From Paraburkholderia heleia NBRC 101817 (lineage in GTDB: Bacteria; Pseudomonadota; Gammaproteobacteria; Burkholderiales; Burkholderiaceae): a DNA stretch of 64,000 bases. The DNA is taken from positions 29,811 to 93,810 of the forward strand of contig NZ_BBJH01000010.1 in assembly GCF_000739775.1 (NCBI RefSeq). Reading direction: 5' to 3'. Below the pieces are notes generated by a model that made no database searches, was not told the DNA's origin, and saw only the letters and a list, made by a program, of their open reading frames with translations. How positions within the stretch are numbered: position 1 is the first letter of the stretch; each line of letters starts with the position of its first letter. Of this stretch, positions 36,507 through 46,550 are shown in pieces. A program made the translations under genes and the position numbers.

Positions 36507-36654
36507 GAAAACACACTAATTGAGGGAGATATGAAAAAAAATGCCCCTCCAAAACGCGCTGTATTGCCCTCGTACGGCCTCCCCAAGGGCAAAGTACCAG
36601 TAAACCCGACAACGCCTCCAGGGCGGCTATAAGCCCTTCCGCTGCGATCTGCCT

Positions 36655-36854
36655 GGTTTTTGTGCAAATCGTCGGGCCAGAGCACTTCGCTGCCACTGCG
36701 CCGGTCGAGGTTTTTGTGCAAATCCGCCTTGCGGATCGCTCCGTGCAGGCCGCATCGCTCGCATGGAGCCCACCTTGGTCACGGTTTTTGTGCAGTTTCA
36801 TCGTCTGATCTGCCGGCACGCCCCGATCCGGCCGCCAGGTAACGATTTTTGTGC
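36655..36854 (+). repeat. Iteron block A, four copies
   Basis: Four copies of a repeat with core GGTTTTTGTGC, TGTGC ends at 36665, 36719, 36793 and 36854. The fullest copy (36838-36854) is GGTAACGATTTTTGTGC. Copies 1 and 2 share the following AAATC. All read in the plus direction, with spacings of 54, 74 and 61 bases. They are probable Rep-binding sites. Confidence 0.75.
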
Positions 36855-36892
36855 TTCCAGACTTCTGCTTGCCAGCCCGGTCGGCCGCAATT

Positions 36893-37347
36893 GCACAAAA
36901 ACCGTTACCGCATGCGCTGGGACAAGCCTTGTCGTGCACACCCCTGCCATCGCACCGCACAAAAATCGTTGCCAGACTCCCTCTCGACGACCAACTCGAC
37001 AGCGATTTCGCCATCTCGAGGCCATCCAGTTCCACCAACACGCACCTCATGCCAGCGCTGCACAAATTTCGTTACCTCGCGTGGACCGCGAATAACCAGA
37101 CATCGCATCGCGCCCGCACAATAACCGTTACCTCCCGCTCGACTTCCACGACGTGCACAAAAAACGTTGCCGTCAGGGCACCGCGCGCCCGTACACAAAT
37201 TCCGTTACCTTCCGTGCGTCGTACCAAAAAACACTTCCAAATAACGTCCCACCAACCGCCGCATTCAACTCGATCTCGGCTCGTCTAGAGACGCTCTGCA
37301 TATGAACCACTTCCATCGACCATGGGAGCTGCACAGAAATCGTTACC
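36893..37347 (-). repeat. Iteron block B, seven inverted copies
   Basis: Seven copies in the opposite direction, consensus GCACAAAAACCGTTACC, starting at 36893, 36957, 37060, 37116, 37155, 37193 and 37331. The first is an exact match; others vary in the A-run and in GTTACC/GTTGCC. Spacing is irregular (38-138 bases). No coding gene is seen across the block. Confidence 0.8.
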
Positions 37348-37479
37348 CTTGCACGGCTTGCACGGGCTTCGCTGGCCGGATAGCAGATCGGGTTCGGATA
37401 CCCCATTGTCGAGAGCCTTTACGGACGGGCTATTGAAGGCGAGTCATCCTGAATTCCCTGGCTGGATCGCGAGATACAA

Positions 37480-37608
37480 CCCGTCAAAATTCACGTTGAG
37501 CATCTTTTTTAGCGAGCGGTTTGTTTGTTTACTTAAAGATAAAAACCCACCAACCAACAAACGTATGCATGCGTTCGCTTTTATTTCAAGCACTTGCCCT
37601 TCAAAAGC
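37480..37608. other. AT-rich stretch of the replication origin
   Basis: Clearly AT-richer than the rest of the window, with runs such as CATCTTTTTTAGCG and TTTGTTTGTTTACTTAAAG, placed between two iteron blocks. This is the usual position of the duplex-unwinding element in iteron origins. Function is inferred. Confidence 0.5.
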
Positions 37609-37751
37609 ACCGTTCTATGTGCTTGCTGCACCGTTTTATGTGCACCCAGGTGCCGGTTTATGTGCTGTCGCTGTAGAGATATTTGTGCGATCAGGTACGG
37701 TTTTTGTGCGCGAGCCGAATCGGGTGCCTGTTTGAGGTAACGTTTATTGTG
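37609..37751 (+). repeat. Iteron block C, phased copies before rep
   Basis: Copies related to ACCGTTTTATGTGC: 37609-37622, 37630-37643, 37652-37665, 37675-37688 and 37696-37709, each ending TGTGC. The copies end 21, 22, 23 and 21 bases apart, about two helical turns. A sixth, TAACGTTTATTGTG, ends at 37751, 42 bases on. They all point toward rep and abut a TTGACT hexamer at 37752, so Rep bound here could both start replication and repress its own gene. Confidence 0.75.
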
Positions 37752-37810
37752 TTGACTTGCGTTTGCGTAGTGATAGAGTGCCCGCCAATGTCGACGGGGA
37801 GAGCGTGCGT

Positions 37811-39193
37811 ATGTCGGAGGAGAGCGGGCGAAGGACAACAACACTGCAGATGTCGCTGGGTCTCTTTGAAGAGATGTCCGGCCAGCCGATCAACGAGAGC
37901 ACGCGTGAGATCGGCTTTCAGCGCAACAATGTGTTCGTCGCCATCAATGGGCTTGGGCTGTCTTCGCGCCGTTTCATCGACGCGGCCTATTTCATAGCCG
38001 CCCAGGAACCCGCGCCGCGCGATACCTACGACGTCGACCTGAACTACTTCAAGTGGCTCATGCGCTATGAGAGCCGCAACGTGCGCCATCTGCAGAGCGT
38101 CATCAAGGAAGCGCAGCGCGTGCTGATCGAGGTGACTGACACGCCGCCCGACCGCGCGCCGAGCGAAGACGACCAGTGGATTTCCGAGCAGCTGATGGGC
38201 AGCGTCAAGATCGGCAAGGGGCGCATCCAGTTCCGCATTCCGCCGCTCATGCTGCGCCACATCACCGGGCCCGACAAGCATCACTGGCTGAACCTGTGCA
38301 TCACGGCGTCGTTCTCGCAGACCTACGCGCGTGCGATCTACGATTACGTGCTGCCTTTCGTAGCGGCCGGTTTGACCGACTGGATCGAGCTCGACGTCAT
38401 GCGGCGCTGGCCCGGCAAACTCGGGACGAGCGCGTCGGAGTTCAAGCACTTCCGGCCCAAGTATCTCGATCCGGCGGTGCGCCAGATCAACGAGCTCTCC
38501 GACATCGACCTCAGCTACGAAACCCGGGCCGACTCGGAAACCTCGCGCAAAATCAACAAGATCCGCTTCCGGATGAAGCGCAAGGATACGGTCGCCGCGC
38601 TGCTTTCCCGGCAGCCTGACGCGCACGACCTGCTGCTTACGCTCAAGGAGGAGTTCGGCCTCTCCAACAAGCAGTTCGACGTGATCGCGGAGCACCGCAT
38701 GAACTGGACCGACGAGCGCATCCAGCAGGCGATCGAATACACGCGTTTCCGGCTCAACCAGGGCAAGGTGACCAAGAGCCCTGCGGGTTATCTGATGAAG
38801 GCGCTGAGCCACAACTGGCAGGTCTCGGAAGCCGAGCGCAAGATGGTGGCGATCCAGGGCGAGCTGGCCGTAGCGGCGGCCGCTCAGGAGACCGCCAGGA
38901 CGGTCGCGACCACGGCGGTGAAGCAGAGTATTGCGGCGCGCGACGAAGAGGCGCGCTCGCAGCGCAACGAGGAGGTCAAGCAAGGCCGCGAGCACTTCGA
39001 ATCGGCCGACGAGAAGACGCGCAAGGAGCTGGTGCGGCTCTACATCGCCTCGCAGGCCGGCAAGCTCATGCTCCGTCGTCTGAAGCTCGAGGCTGGGGCG
39101 CTGTCCGATGCGAACATCCTCAACCACTCCGATCTGTCGTGGTACTTCGGGCAATTCGTCTACGGGAAGATGAAGCAGCTTGCCGCGCAGTGA
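37811..39193 (+). CDS. Replication initiator protein (Rep)
   Basis: 460 residues. ATG 37811 was chosen because GGGGAG lies nine bases upstream; an in-frame GTG at 37805 is too close to it. The protein has the two winged-helix layout of plasmid Rep_3-like initiators: FQRNNVFVAINGLGLSSRRFIDAAYFIA, LNYFKWLMRYESRNVRHLQSVI, FSQTYARAIYDYVLPF, WPGKLGTSASEFKHFRPKYLDPAVRQIN. A charged coiled-coil C-terminus follows. It matches initiators of Burkholderiales second chromosomes and megaplasmids. It is flanked by iterons upstream and a strong terminator downstream. Confidence 0.9.
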   Translation: MSEESGRRTTTLQMSLGLFEEMSGQPINESTREIGFQRNNVFVAINGLGLSSRRFIDAAYFIAAQEPAPRDTYDVDLNYFKWLMRYESRNVRHLQSVIKEAQRVLIEVTDTPPDRAPSEDDQWISEQLMGSVKIGKGRIQFRIPPLMLRHITGPDKHHWLNLCITASFSQTYARAIYDYVLPFVAAGLTDWIELDVMRRWPGKLGTSASEFKHFRPKYLDPAVRQINELSDIDLSYETRADSETSRKINKIRFRMKRKDTVAALLSRQPDAHDLLLTLKEEFGLSNKQFDVIAEHRMNWTDERIQQAIEYTRFRLNQGKVTKSPAGYLMKALSHNWQVSEAERKMVAIQGELAVAAAAQETARTVATTAVKQSIAARDEEARSQRNEEVKQGREHFESADEKTRKELVRLYIASQAGKLMLRRLKLEAGALSDANILNHSDLSWYFGQFVYGKMKQLAAQ

Positions 39194-39355
39194 GCGTCTT
39201 CAATACGCTTGACGGCTGATATACCGGTGGGCGTATTGCAGCCCGCGCCCCGCAGCCCGTTCCTGCCTCTCGCGCTCACGCAGCTAAAAACATCCAGCCG
39301 ATCAACGGCTTAGGCACTCTTCCCAGGCGTTCTCCACAAGCTTGTCAACGCAATC

Positions 39356-39364
39356 TGTGGGTAA
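39356..39364. other. DnaA-box-like 9-mer
   Basis: TGTGGGTAA, one mismatch from the inverse complement of the consensus DnaA box TTATCCACA. It lies between rep and its terminator. A single copy with a mismatch is weak evidence. Confidence 0.3.
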
Positions 39365-39396
39365 CTTGAACGCCACGGCCAAACCCGCACAGCCAT

Positions 39397-39430
39397 AAAA
39401 AAAGGGAAGGCGCAGCGCCTTCCCTTTTTT
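39397..39430. terminator. Bidirectional terminator between rep and argG
   Basis: A-run, then GGGAAGGCGC / GCGCCTTCCC with one base between the arms, then a T-run. The symmetric A and T tracts let it stop both rep (plus) and argG (minus). Confidence 0.9.
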
Positions 39431-39447
39431 CCCCAACCTGCGACGCC

Positions 39448-40944
<1,497 letters not shown>

Positions 40945-41021
40945 TTAATAAAAAGGGGCACAGCGGGGCGCGTGCCAGTGCAGGCCGTCCCAGGCGGCTT
41001 CGATCGCATGCGATGCGTTCG

Positions 41022-42032
41022 TTACGGCATGCGCGTTCGGGACGTATCCACGACTTGCTCGTCCTTCAAGCCCAACAGGGCGACGGACCCCGTGCCGGGC
41101 CGCCGCGTGGCTTTCCAGATCATCAGCAGATGGTAGTAGAGGCGCGGGCTGAAGCCGAACCGGTACGCGTAGAGATTGCCGAGCGCGAGTTGCAGCCCGG
41201 CGCGCGCCTCGCGATTGCGTGCGAGCAGCGAGACCACGATCGGCACGAGCCGGCGCATGGCGAGCTTGCGCGCCGGCTCGAGTTCGGGCGGCAGCGCGAG
41301 GCTCTTGAGAAAGCGCCACGCCGAAATCGACGACGCGTTGATGCTCGTGCGCGTTGCCTGGGATACCGAAACGTCTGTGATGCGATAGCACGAGACGTAT
41401 TCGTTCACGTAGCACACGTGTTTTGCGGCGAGGCACAGGCGCGTGCCGAACACGTAATCGCAGCAGGTGCCGTAGTGGTCGTCGTAGCCGATGCGCTTGA
41501 CGAGCGCCGCATTGGCGAGCCAGCCGTTGTTGGGGAACATCTGCACGATGCCGACGCGGCCCGGCGGGTATTGCAGCCCCGCGGCGCTGGCCGTACGGTG
41601 ATACGCGATGTTCATGCGTTCGCTGGCCGCGTGCATGATGCGCCCGTCATGATCGGTTTCGTATTGATCGCCGAACGCGACTTCCAGATCCGGATATCGC
41701 TCCCACTGCGCAAGCAGCTTCTCGATGCAGTGCACGAGCAGATAGTCGTCGTCGTGGATCAGGAGAATCTTGTCTCCGCTCGCCCGCTCGAAGAGGCTGG
41801 CCACGTTGGGCGCCTGGCCGAGCGCGGGCACGTTGCGCCGGTAGGCGATGCGCGGGTCGTTGCCGTAACGCGAGGCGATCAGTTGCTGCGTGCGATCGTC
41901 GCTCGAGTCGTCGCCGATCACGATCTCGATGTTCGCATGCGTTTGCATGAGGCACGATTCGATGCAGCGAACCAGCAGTTCAGGCCGGTTGTACGTCGGC
42001 AGGCAAATGGAGACCTTCGTTGTTGTCGTCAT
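41022..42032 (-). CDS. Family 2 glycosyltransferase
   Basis: 336 residues with a GT-A fold: VSICLPTYNRPELLVRCIESCLMQTHANIEIVIGDDSSDD at the N-terminus (nucleotide-sugar site) and the metal site LIHDDDYLL near residue 105. The C-terminal part is helical with basic residues. It probably adds a sugar to a surface glycan; donor and acceptor are unknown. It stands alone on the minus strand, with no polysaccharide cluster. Confidence 0.8.
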   Translation of the reverse strand: MTTTTKVSICLPTYNRPELLVRCIESCLMQTHANIEIVIGDDSSDDRTQQLIASRYGNDPRIAYRRNVPALGQAPNVASLFERASGDKILLIHDDDYLLVHCIEKLLAQWERYPDLEVAFGDQYETDHDGRIMHAASERMNIAYHRTASAAGLQYPPGRVGIVQMFPNNGWLANAALVKRIGYDDHYGTCCDYVFGTRLCLAAKHVCYVNEYVSCYRITDVSVSQATRTSINASSISAWRFLKSLALPPELEPARKLAMRRLVPIVVSLLARNREARAGLQLALGNLYAYRFGFSPRLYYHLLMIWKATRRPGTGSVALLGLKDEQVVDTSRTRMP

Positions 42033-42356
42033 GGGCAGACCCCAGTGCTGGAGGGATGCGGAGATGTTCGCAAAGGTAGGTTCGTCATGCGAACTTCATC
42101 CGTCGGACATGACGGTAAATGAACAAAACGCGAAAGAAATTGAAAATAATTCGCAAGGAATGCGCCTTGCGCACCGCGGCTCGCAGGGCCCGCATCGGCG
42201 GGGGTCCGCACAAAAGCGCCTGGCTTTGGTATGACGAATTGGAAAGAAAATCCGGGCCGCAAATTAATCGCGAAGTGGTCAGAAGGGACTGAGTGCCGGA
42301 ACAGTCATGGCATTAGCGCTAACATTGGCGCTCCGCCTGAAACGACCGCTGGCATC

Positions 42357-43442
42357 ATGGCCTCCATCTCCTACGTCCATAAACCGCTCACGCCGTTTCG
42401 CCGTGCGCTCGCGCGCTTCTCCCTCTCCGAACTCGCGAAATACACGAAACTCACGCTCGGCATGTGGATCGGCTTCGGCATTCCGTATGCATGCGGATAT
42501 CCCGAAGCGGCGGTCGCGCTTTCCGGCTCGGCCATGCTCACGCTCGCGCTCGGCAGTTCCATCTCGGCGGCGCGCGGATACTTCTACAAGCGCGTGATGT
42601 CGAACCTCGTCGCGATGCCGATCGGCACGCTCCTGATCTGGCTGACCGCGCCGCACTTGTGGCTGGGCGTGATCCTGCTGCCGCTCGTGATCTTCACGAT
42701 CGTGCGCATCCGGCCGTCGGTGTTCCAGATGACGAGCATCACCGTGCCCATGACGCTCGTGCTCTACACGGGCGAGCACATACCGCTGCTGGAACAACGG
42801 CTGATCGGCGTGGTGCTCGGCATGCTGCTCGGCTTCATCATCCAGCAAATTGCCTTTCCGCCCGATCACGGCTTCTGGGCGAATACACTCGTGAACGACG
42901 GCAACGCACAGGCCGAGGCCTTGCTCACCGAGGTCGCAACGAAAACGCTGGACCGCGCGAAACTGAAATCGGCGACGGCGGCGCTGCGCGTTTCGAGCAG
43001 CAATCTGAAGCAGGCGCACGATCTCCTCAAGTCGGACCTGGAGCAGTCGTGGGTGTCGGCGCATTTGAAGCGCAATCGCGATCGCCTGCCGCTGTTCGCG
43101 TGCTACCACGAGCTATTCGATTCGATCGTGGGCTTCCTCGAAACGCTCGACACGTTCAACGCGCAATACGAGGCGCTGGACGCGCAGTGGCGAGACGCAT
43201 ACCGGCGCGGCCTCGCGCGCCTCGTGGACGTGCATCGGCAACTGGCTTCGCAGGCGGACCTTCGGGTGGAGCGCCCGGGTCTGCCCGCGGCGCCCCTGAC
43301 TCGCGAGGAACTGCATGCGCTTGTCGAGGCGCTGCCCGCAACGGGCGTGTTCACGAGCGTCTATCTCGGTCATTTGACCGGCTACGGCATCCTGCTGAGC
43401 CGTTTGAGCGACATGCATACCGCGCATTTGCGCAAGGCGTGA
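42357..43442 (+). CDS. FUSC-family membrane protein
   Basis: 361 residues. The first 165 contain about six membrane spans (LTLGMWIGFGIPYACGYPEAAV, VILLPLVIFTIVRIRPSVF, RLIGVVLGMLLGFIIQQIAFPP), followed by a soluble helical domain. The layout is that of half-size FUSC/aromatic acid exporter proteins of the inner membrane. ATG 42357 is chosen because the membrane domain begins shortly after; there is no strong ribosome site. The substrate is unknown. Confidence 0.7.
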   Translation: MASISYVHKPLTPFRRALARFSLSELAKYTKLTLGMWIGFGIPYACGYPEAAVALSGSAMLTLALGSSISAARGYFYKRVMSNLVAMPIGTLLIWLTAPHLWLGVILLPLVIFTIVRIRPSVFQMTSITVPMTLVLYTGEHIPLLEQRLIGVVLGMLLGFIIQQIAFPPDHGFWANTLVNDGNAQAEALLTEVATKTLDRAKLKSATAALRVSSSNLKQAHDLLKSDLEQSWVSAHLKRNRDRLPLFACYHELFDSIVGFLETLDTFNAQYEALDAQWRDAYRRGLARLVDVHRQLASQADLRVERPGLPAAPLTREELHALVEALPATGVFTSVYLGHLTGYGILLSRLSDMHTAHLRKA

Positions 43443-43681
43443 GCGCCGAGCTCATTGCGCGCGGATCGATGTCGGACAGCTCGATCGCTGCCGTTTCTGT
43501 GCGCTAACATCGTCACGCTCCTGGTCGTGATTCTCGTGCTGGGCACGGCGCAACAACAGCGCGAGAAGGTCAGGCCGCAGCCCGTCGCCGCGTTGAGCGG
43601 CGGGCGCGTGCAGGGTGAAAAGCGGAGCAAGCGGTGACATGATTCGACTCCCTATATGAGACATTCCGTTCAGGGAAGCAG

Positions 43682-43964
43682 TCAGACCCGCCAGATGAGC
43701 CCGAGCTGCGTGAGCGCCGTTACGCCGTCGTCGAGCCCGATCCCCTCGACGAACCTGCCGCGTTTCAGGCGCAACACCGTCGTGCCGGCGAAATGCATCT
43801 TGCGGCCGCTCGCCGCCGGCAACGATCCCGCGAGAAAGTCCCCGAACGCCGGGCCCGAATGGGTGCCGCCGCGTTCCCACTGACCCACCACGTACTCGCC
43901 TTCGGCGATGAGGTCCGCTGTGCCCCGGAAACTCAGATCGGGCAACGCCGCGCGAAAGCCGGTC
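43682..43964 (-). pseudogene. Truncated SnoaL-like (ester cyclase) gene
   Basis: From MTGFRAALPDLSFRGTADLI to LTQLGLIWRV the reading matches the C-terminal two thirds of SnoaL-like proteins (EGEYVVGQWERGGTHSG, TTVLRLKRGRFVEG). The expected N-terminal 40-50 residues (the helix with the D/E-rich start) are not present in this frame: upstream the frame turns to arginine-rich translation. In another minus frame, REDIQ-like codons hint at a frameshift near 43970. Probably a broken gene. Confidence 0.55.
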
Positions 43965-44196
43965 ATGCGCCTGGATGTCCTCGCGGCCGCGGCGCGCTCC
44001 GCCTGAAATGAACGATATCGAGCGGCAAACCGCGCAGATACCCGTTTCTTGCCGTGACATTCGCGTGGCATTCACGCCGTGGCGCGTGCCGAATTAGAGC
44101 GCAACATCCGGATCGGAACGGACGGCGCGCTAGCGTATCGTTGGTCCGTAGGCGAGATCGGCAAGAATGCCGGTTGTGAGAGGAGGGATACACGCG

Positions 44197-44922
44197 ATGA
44201 AAACCGGAGCCATGCGGGCAGAAAAGCCGGAATCCGCAACATACAACTGGGTCGAGATCGAGCGGTCGCTCGACGCGCGCGGCTATGCCGTCCTGCCTCG
44301 CGTGCTCCGGCCCGGGCAATGCGCGCAGCTCGCCGCCCTGTACGCGGGGGACCATGGCTTTCGCTCGCGCATCGTCATGGCGCGCCACAATTTCGGGCGC
44401 GGGGAATACAAGTACTTCGCGTATCCGCTGCCGTCGCTGCTTCAGCGGTTGCGGCATGCGCTCTATCCGTACCTCGCGCCCATTGCCAACCGCTGGAACG
44501 AGCAATTGGGGATCGACAGACAGTATCCGGCCGATCTCGATGTCTTTCTCGATCAATGCCACCGCGCAGGGCAAACGCGGCCGACACCGCTCATCCTCGA
44601 ATACGGTCCGGGCGACTACAACTGCCTGCACCAGGACCTCTACGGCGAGCATGTGTTTCCGCTGCAGGTGGCGATGCTGCTCTCACGGCCCGGCATCGAC
44701 TTCGAGGGCGGCGAGTTCGTGATAACGCAGAGCGCGTCGAACGGTCAGTGTGCCGAAGTGATTGCGCTGGAGCAGGGCGACGCGGTGCTGTTCACCGTCA
44801 ATCAGCGGCCGGCTGCGAACCGGCGCGGCGGCACGCGCAGGGTCGCCATGCGGCACGGCGTGAGCGTGGTGCGCAGCGGCAAGCGGCATACCGTCGGCCT
44901 GATTTTTCACGATTCACGTTAG
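44197..44922 (+). CDS. 2OG-Fe(II) oxygenase, Oxygenase-NA type, copy 1
   Basis: 241 residues of the 2-oxoglutarate/Fe(II) oxygenase fold, Oxygenase-NA family (thought to act on damaged DNA). The iron site is complete: H145 and D147 in CLHQDLYGEHVFPLQ, distal H220 in MRHGVSVVRSG, and the 2OG-binding R230. AGGAGG lies ten bases before ATG 44197. It is the first of three same-strand genes with an O6-alkylguanine methyltransferase and a second oxygenase, which suggests repair of alkylated DNA. Confidence 0.78.
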   Translation: MKTGAMRAEKPESATYNWVEIERSLDARGYAVLPRVLRPGQCAQLAALYAGDHGFRSRIVMARHNFGRGEYKYFAYPLPSLLQRLRHALYPYLAPIANRWNEQLGIDRQYPADLDVFLDQCHRAGQTRPTPLILEYGPGDYNCLHQDLYGEHVFPLQVAMLLSRPGIDFEGGEFVITQSASNGQCAEVIALEQGDAVLFTVNQRPAANRRGGTRRVAMRHGVSVVRSGKRHTVGLIFHDSR

Positions 44923-44947
44923 CGCACAGAACGCGAAGGAACGCATC

Positions 44948-45499
44948 ATGCAACTGTTTCTCAGCCATATCGAGTCGCCGCCCGGCGACCTCATGCTGGT
45001 GAGCGACGCGCAGCAGCGGCTGCACGCGCTCGAATTCGCCGATCATCGCTCGCGTCTGCATCGTGGTTTGCGCGATCGTTACGGCAGTGCGCGTTGGCTC
45101 GAAACTGCCGCGCCCGCTTCGATCGCCGACGCCATGACACGCTATTTCTCCGGCGAATTGACCGCGCTCGATGCTCTGCCGGTCGTCATGGCGGGTTCGG
45201 ACCTGGAAGAGAAGGTGTGGGCCGCGTTGCGCCGCATACCGGCCGGCACCACGACCAGCTACGGCAAGCTCGCGAAAGCGTTGGGATTCGAAGACCCGCG
45301 CGCGGCGATCGACATCGGTGCGGCGAACGGCGCGAATCCCATCGCTATTGTCGTGCCGTGCCATCGCGTGATTGCCAGCAACGGCGAATTGAAGGGCTAT
45401 GCCTGGGGCTTGCATCGCAAGCGCTGGCTTCTCGAGCACGAGAAGGCGATTGCGCCCCCGCGCGAGGTTCCGCAAACGCCCGCGCTTCCGGGATTTTGA
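44948..45499 (+). CDS. ogt: Methylated-DNA-[protein]-cysteine S-methyltransferase
   Basis: 183 residues. The acceptor cysteine is C138 in IVVPCHRVIASNGELKGYAWG, with the family lead LEEKVWAALRRIPAGTTTSYGKLA. It takes methyl groups from O6-methylguanine in a suicide reaction. The place of the usual arginine finger (RAVG in most members) reads IDIG here, with Ile121 in the arginine position. The gene lies 25 bases after oxygenase copy 1 and 19 bases before copy 2. Confidence 0.87.
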   Translation: MQLFLSHIESPPGDLMLVSDAQQRLHALEFADHRSRLHRGLRDRYGSARWLETAAPASIADAMTRYFSGELTALDALPVVMAGSDLEEKVWAALRRIPAGTTTSYGKLAKALGFEDPRAAIDIGAANGANPIAIVVPCHRVIASNGELKGYAWGLHRKRWLLEHEKAIAPPREVPQTPALPGF

Positions 45500-45518
45500 A
45501 ACGAATACGTCCTTGTCC

Positions 45519-46259
45519 ATGACCTTATCTGCCGACACATTCGAGAAGCTCGATTGGCGCGCAATCGCCGCGCAACTGGACGGCGAAGGGTATGCGGTAC
45601 TGCCTCGGCTAGCCGGCGCGGACGAAGCCCGCAGGCTCGCGCGCGAGGCCGGTGCGTCGAGCGCATTGCGCCGCGTTTCGCTTGACTCGCTCGATCTCGG
45701 CCGAGGCGATCTGCTGTATTTCGGCGCTGCGCTACCGCCGCCTTGGGCGCAATGGCGTACGAACCTCTATCGTCAGCTGGCGCCCATCGCCAATCGCTGG
45801 AACGAGATGCCTGGCATGCCTTATCGATTCCCGGAAACGCTGGACGCATTTCTGGAGCGCAACCGGCGAGCGGGGCAAACGCAGGCGCAGTCGCATTTGA
45901 ATCAACTGGGCGCCGACGACTATCTGGCGCTGCATCAGCGCAGCGAAGGAGAACACGTTTTCCCGCTGCAAGTGGTCGCCTTGCTCACGGCGCCGGGGAA
46001 AGACTTCACCGGCGGCGAGCTCGTGCTGACGGAGCAGCGTCCACGCATGCAGTCGCGCCCGACGGTCGTTCCGCTCGGGTTGGGCGACGCGGCGATCATC
46101 GCCACGGCCCAGCGGCCGTTCAAAGGCAGCAGCGGTTATTACCGTGTGAACCTCAGGCATGCCGTCAGCCGGGTGCGTAGCGGCGAGCGCATTGGCGTCG
46201 AGTTGTCGTTCCACGACGCGCCGCGAGCGGCAGACGATCAACACGCATTCGTCCCCTGA
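45519..46259 (+). CDS. 2OG-Fe(II) oxygenase-like protein, copy 2, altered iron site
   Basis: 246 residues, a paralogue of the gene at 44197 (shared LAPIANRWNE, RAGQT, GEHVFPLQV, GGEx, RSG). The HxD iron motif reads H139-Q-R141 (LALHQRSEGEHVF), so the aspartate ligand is replaced by arginine; distal H214 and the 2OG arginine R224 remain. It may bind iron differently, be inactive, or be a halogenase-like or regulatory variant. It follows ogt closely and shares the operon. Confidence 0.72.
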   Translation: MTLSADTFEKLDWRAIAAQLDGEGYAVLPRLAGADEARRLAREAGASSALRRVSLDSLDLGRGDLLYFGAALPPPWAQWRTNLYRQLAPIANRWNEMPGMPYRFPETLDAFLERNRRAGQTQAQSHLNQLGADDYLALHQRSEGEHVFPLQVVALLTAPGKDFTGGELVLTEQRPRMQSRPTVVPLGLGDAAIIATAQRPFKGSSGYYRVNLRHAVSRVRSGERIGVELSFHDAPRAADDQHAFVP

Positions 46260-46426
46260 ATCCTGTCGCGCAGCCGCGCAGCGGCGCGCAGGCATTCCAC
46301 TCGGCCTCGGCGGATGCAACTAACTGTCGAGCACGCTAACCCCAGACCCGCGCCGCGCCGTCGCGCGGACGGCATTACTTTGCCTTCAACCGACGCGCGT
46401 CGCCCAGGGACTTCCCTTATAAAGAC

Positions 46427-46450
46427 TTTATCGACTATTTATCGATAAAT
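46427..46450. promoter_or_regulatory. Candidate operator upstream of the 5-oxoproline transporter operon
   Basis: TTTATCGA occurs at 46427-46434 and again at 46438-46445; the second copy is part of the perfect 14-bp palindrome ATTTATCGATAAAT (46437-46450). It lies about 100 bases before the operon start in an otherwise GC-rich gap. Regulator unknown. Confidence 0.5.
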
Positions 46451-46550
46451 TGCCGTGATAGATTCCTGGGCTGAATTGGGCGCACCGGGGAAGCGCGCCC
46501 GCGCGCGCCGGCTCCACGAGACCGGCGGAAATCGATATGGCGGAGGAGAG

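Noticed and set aside
43455..43637. Short ORF with one hydrophobic stretch after the FUSC gene
   Set aside because: No ribosome site; it lies in a low-information gap between two convergent units.
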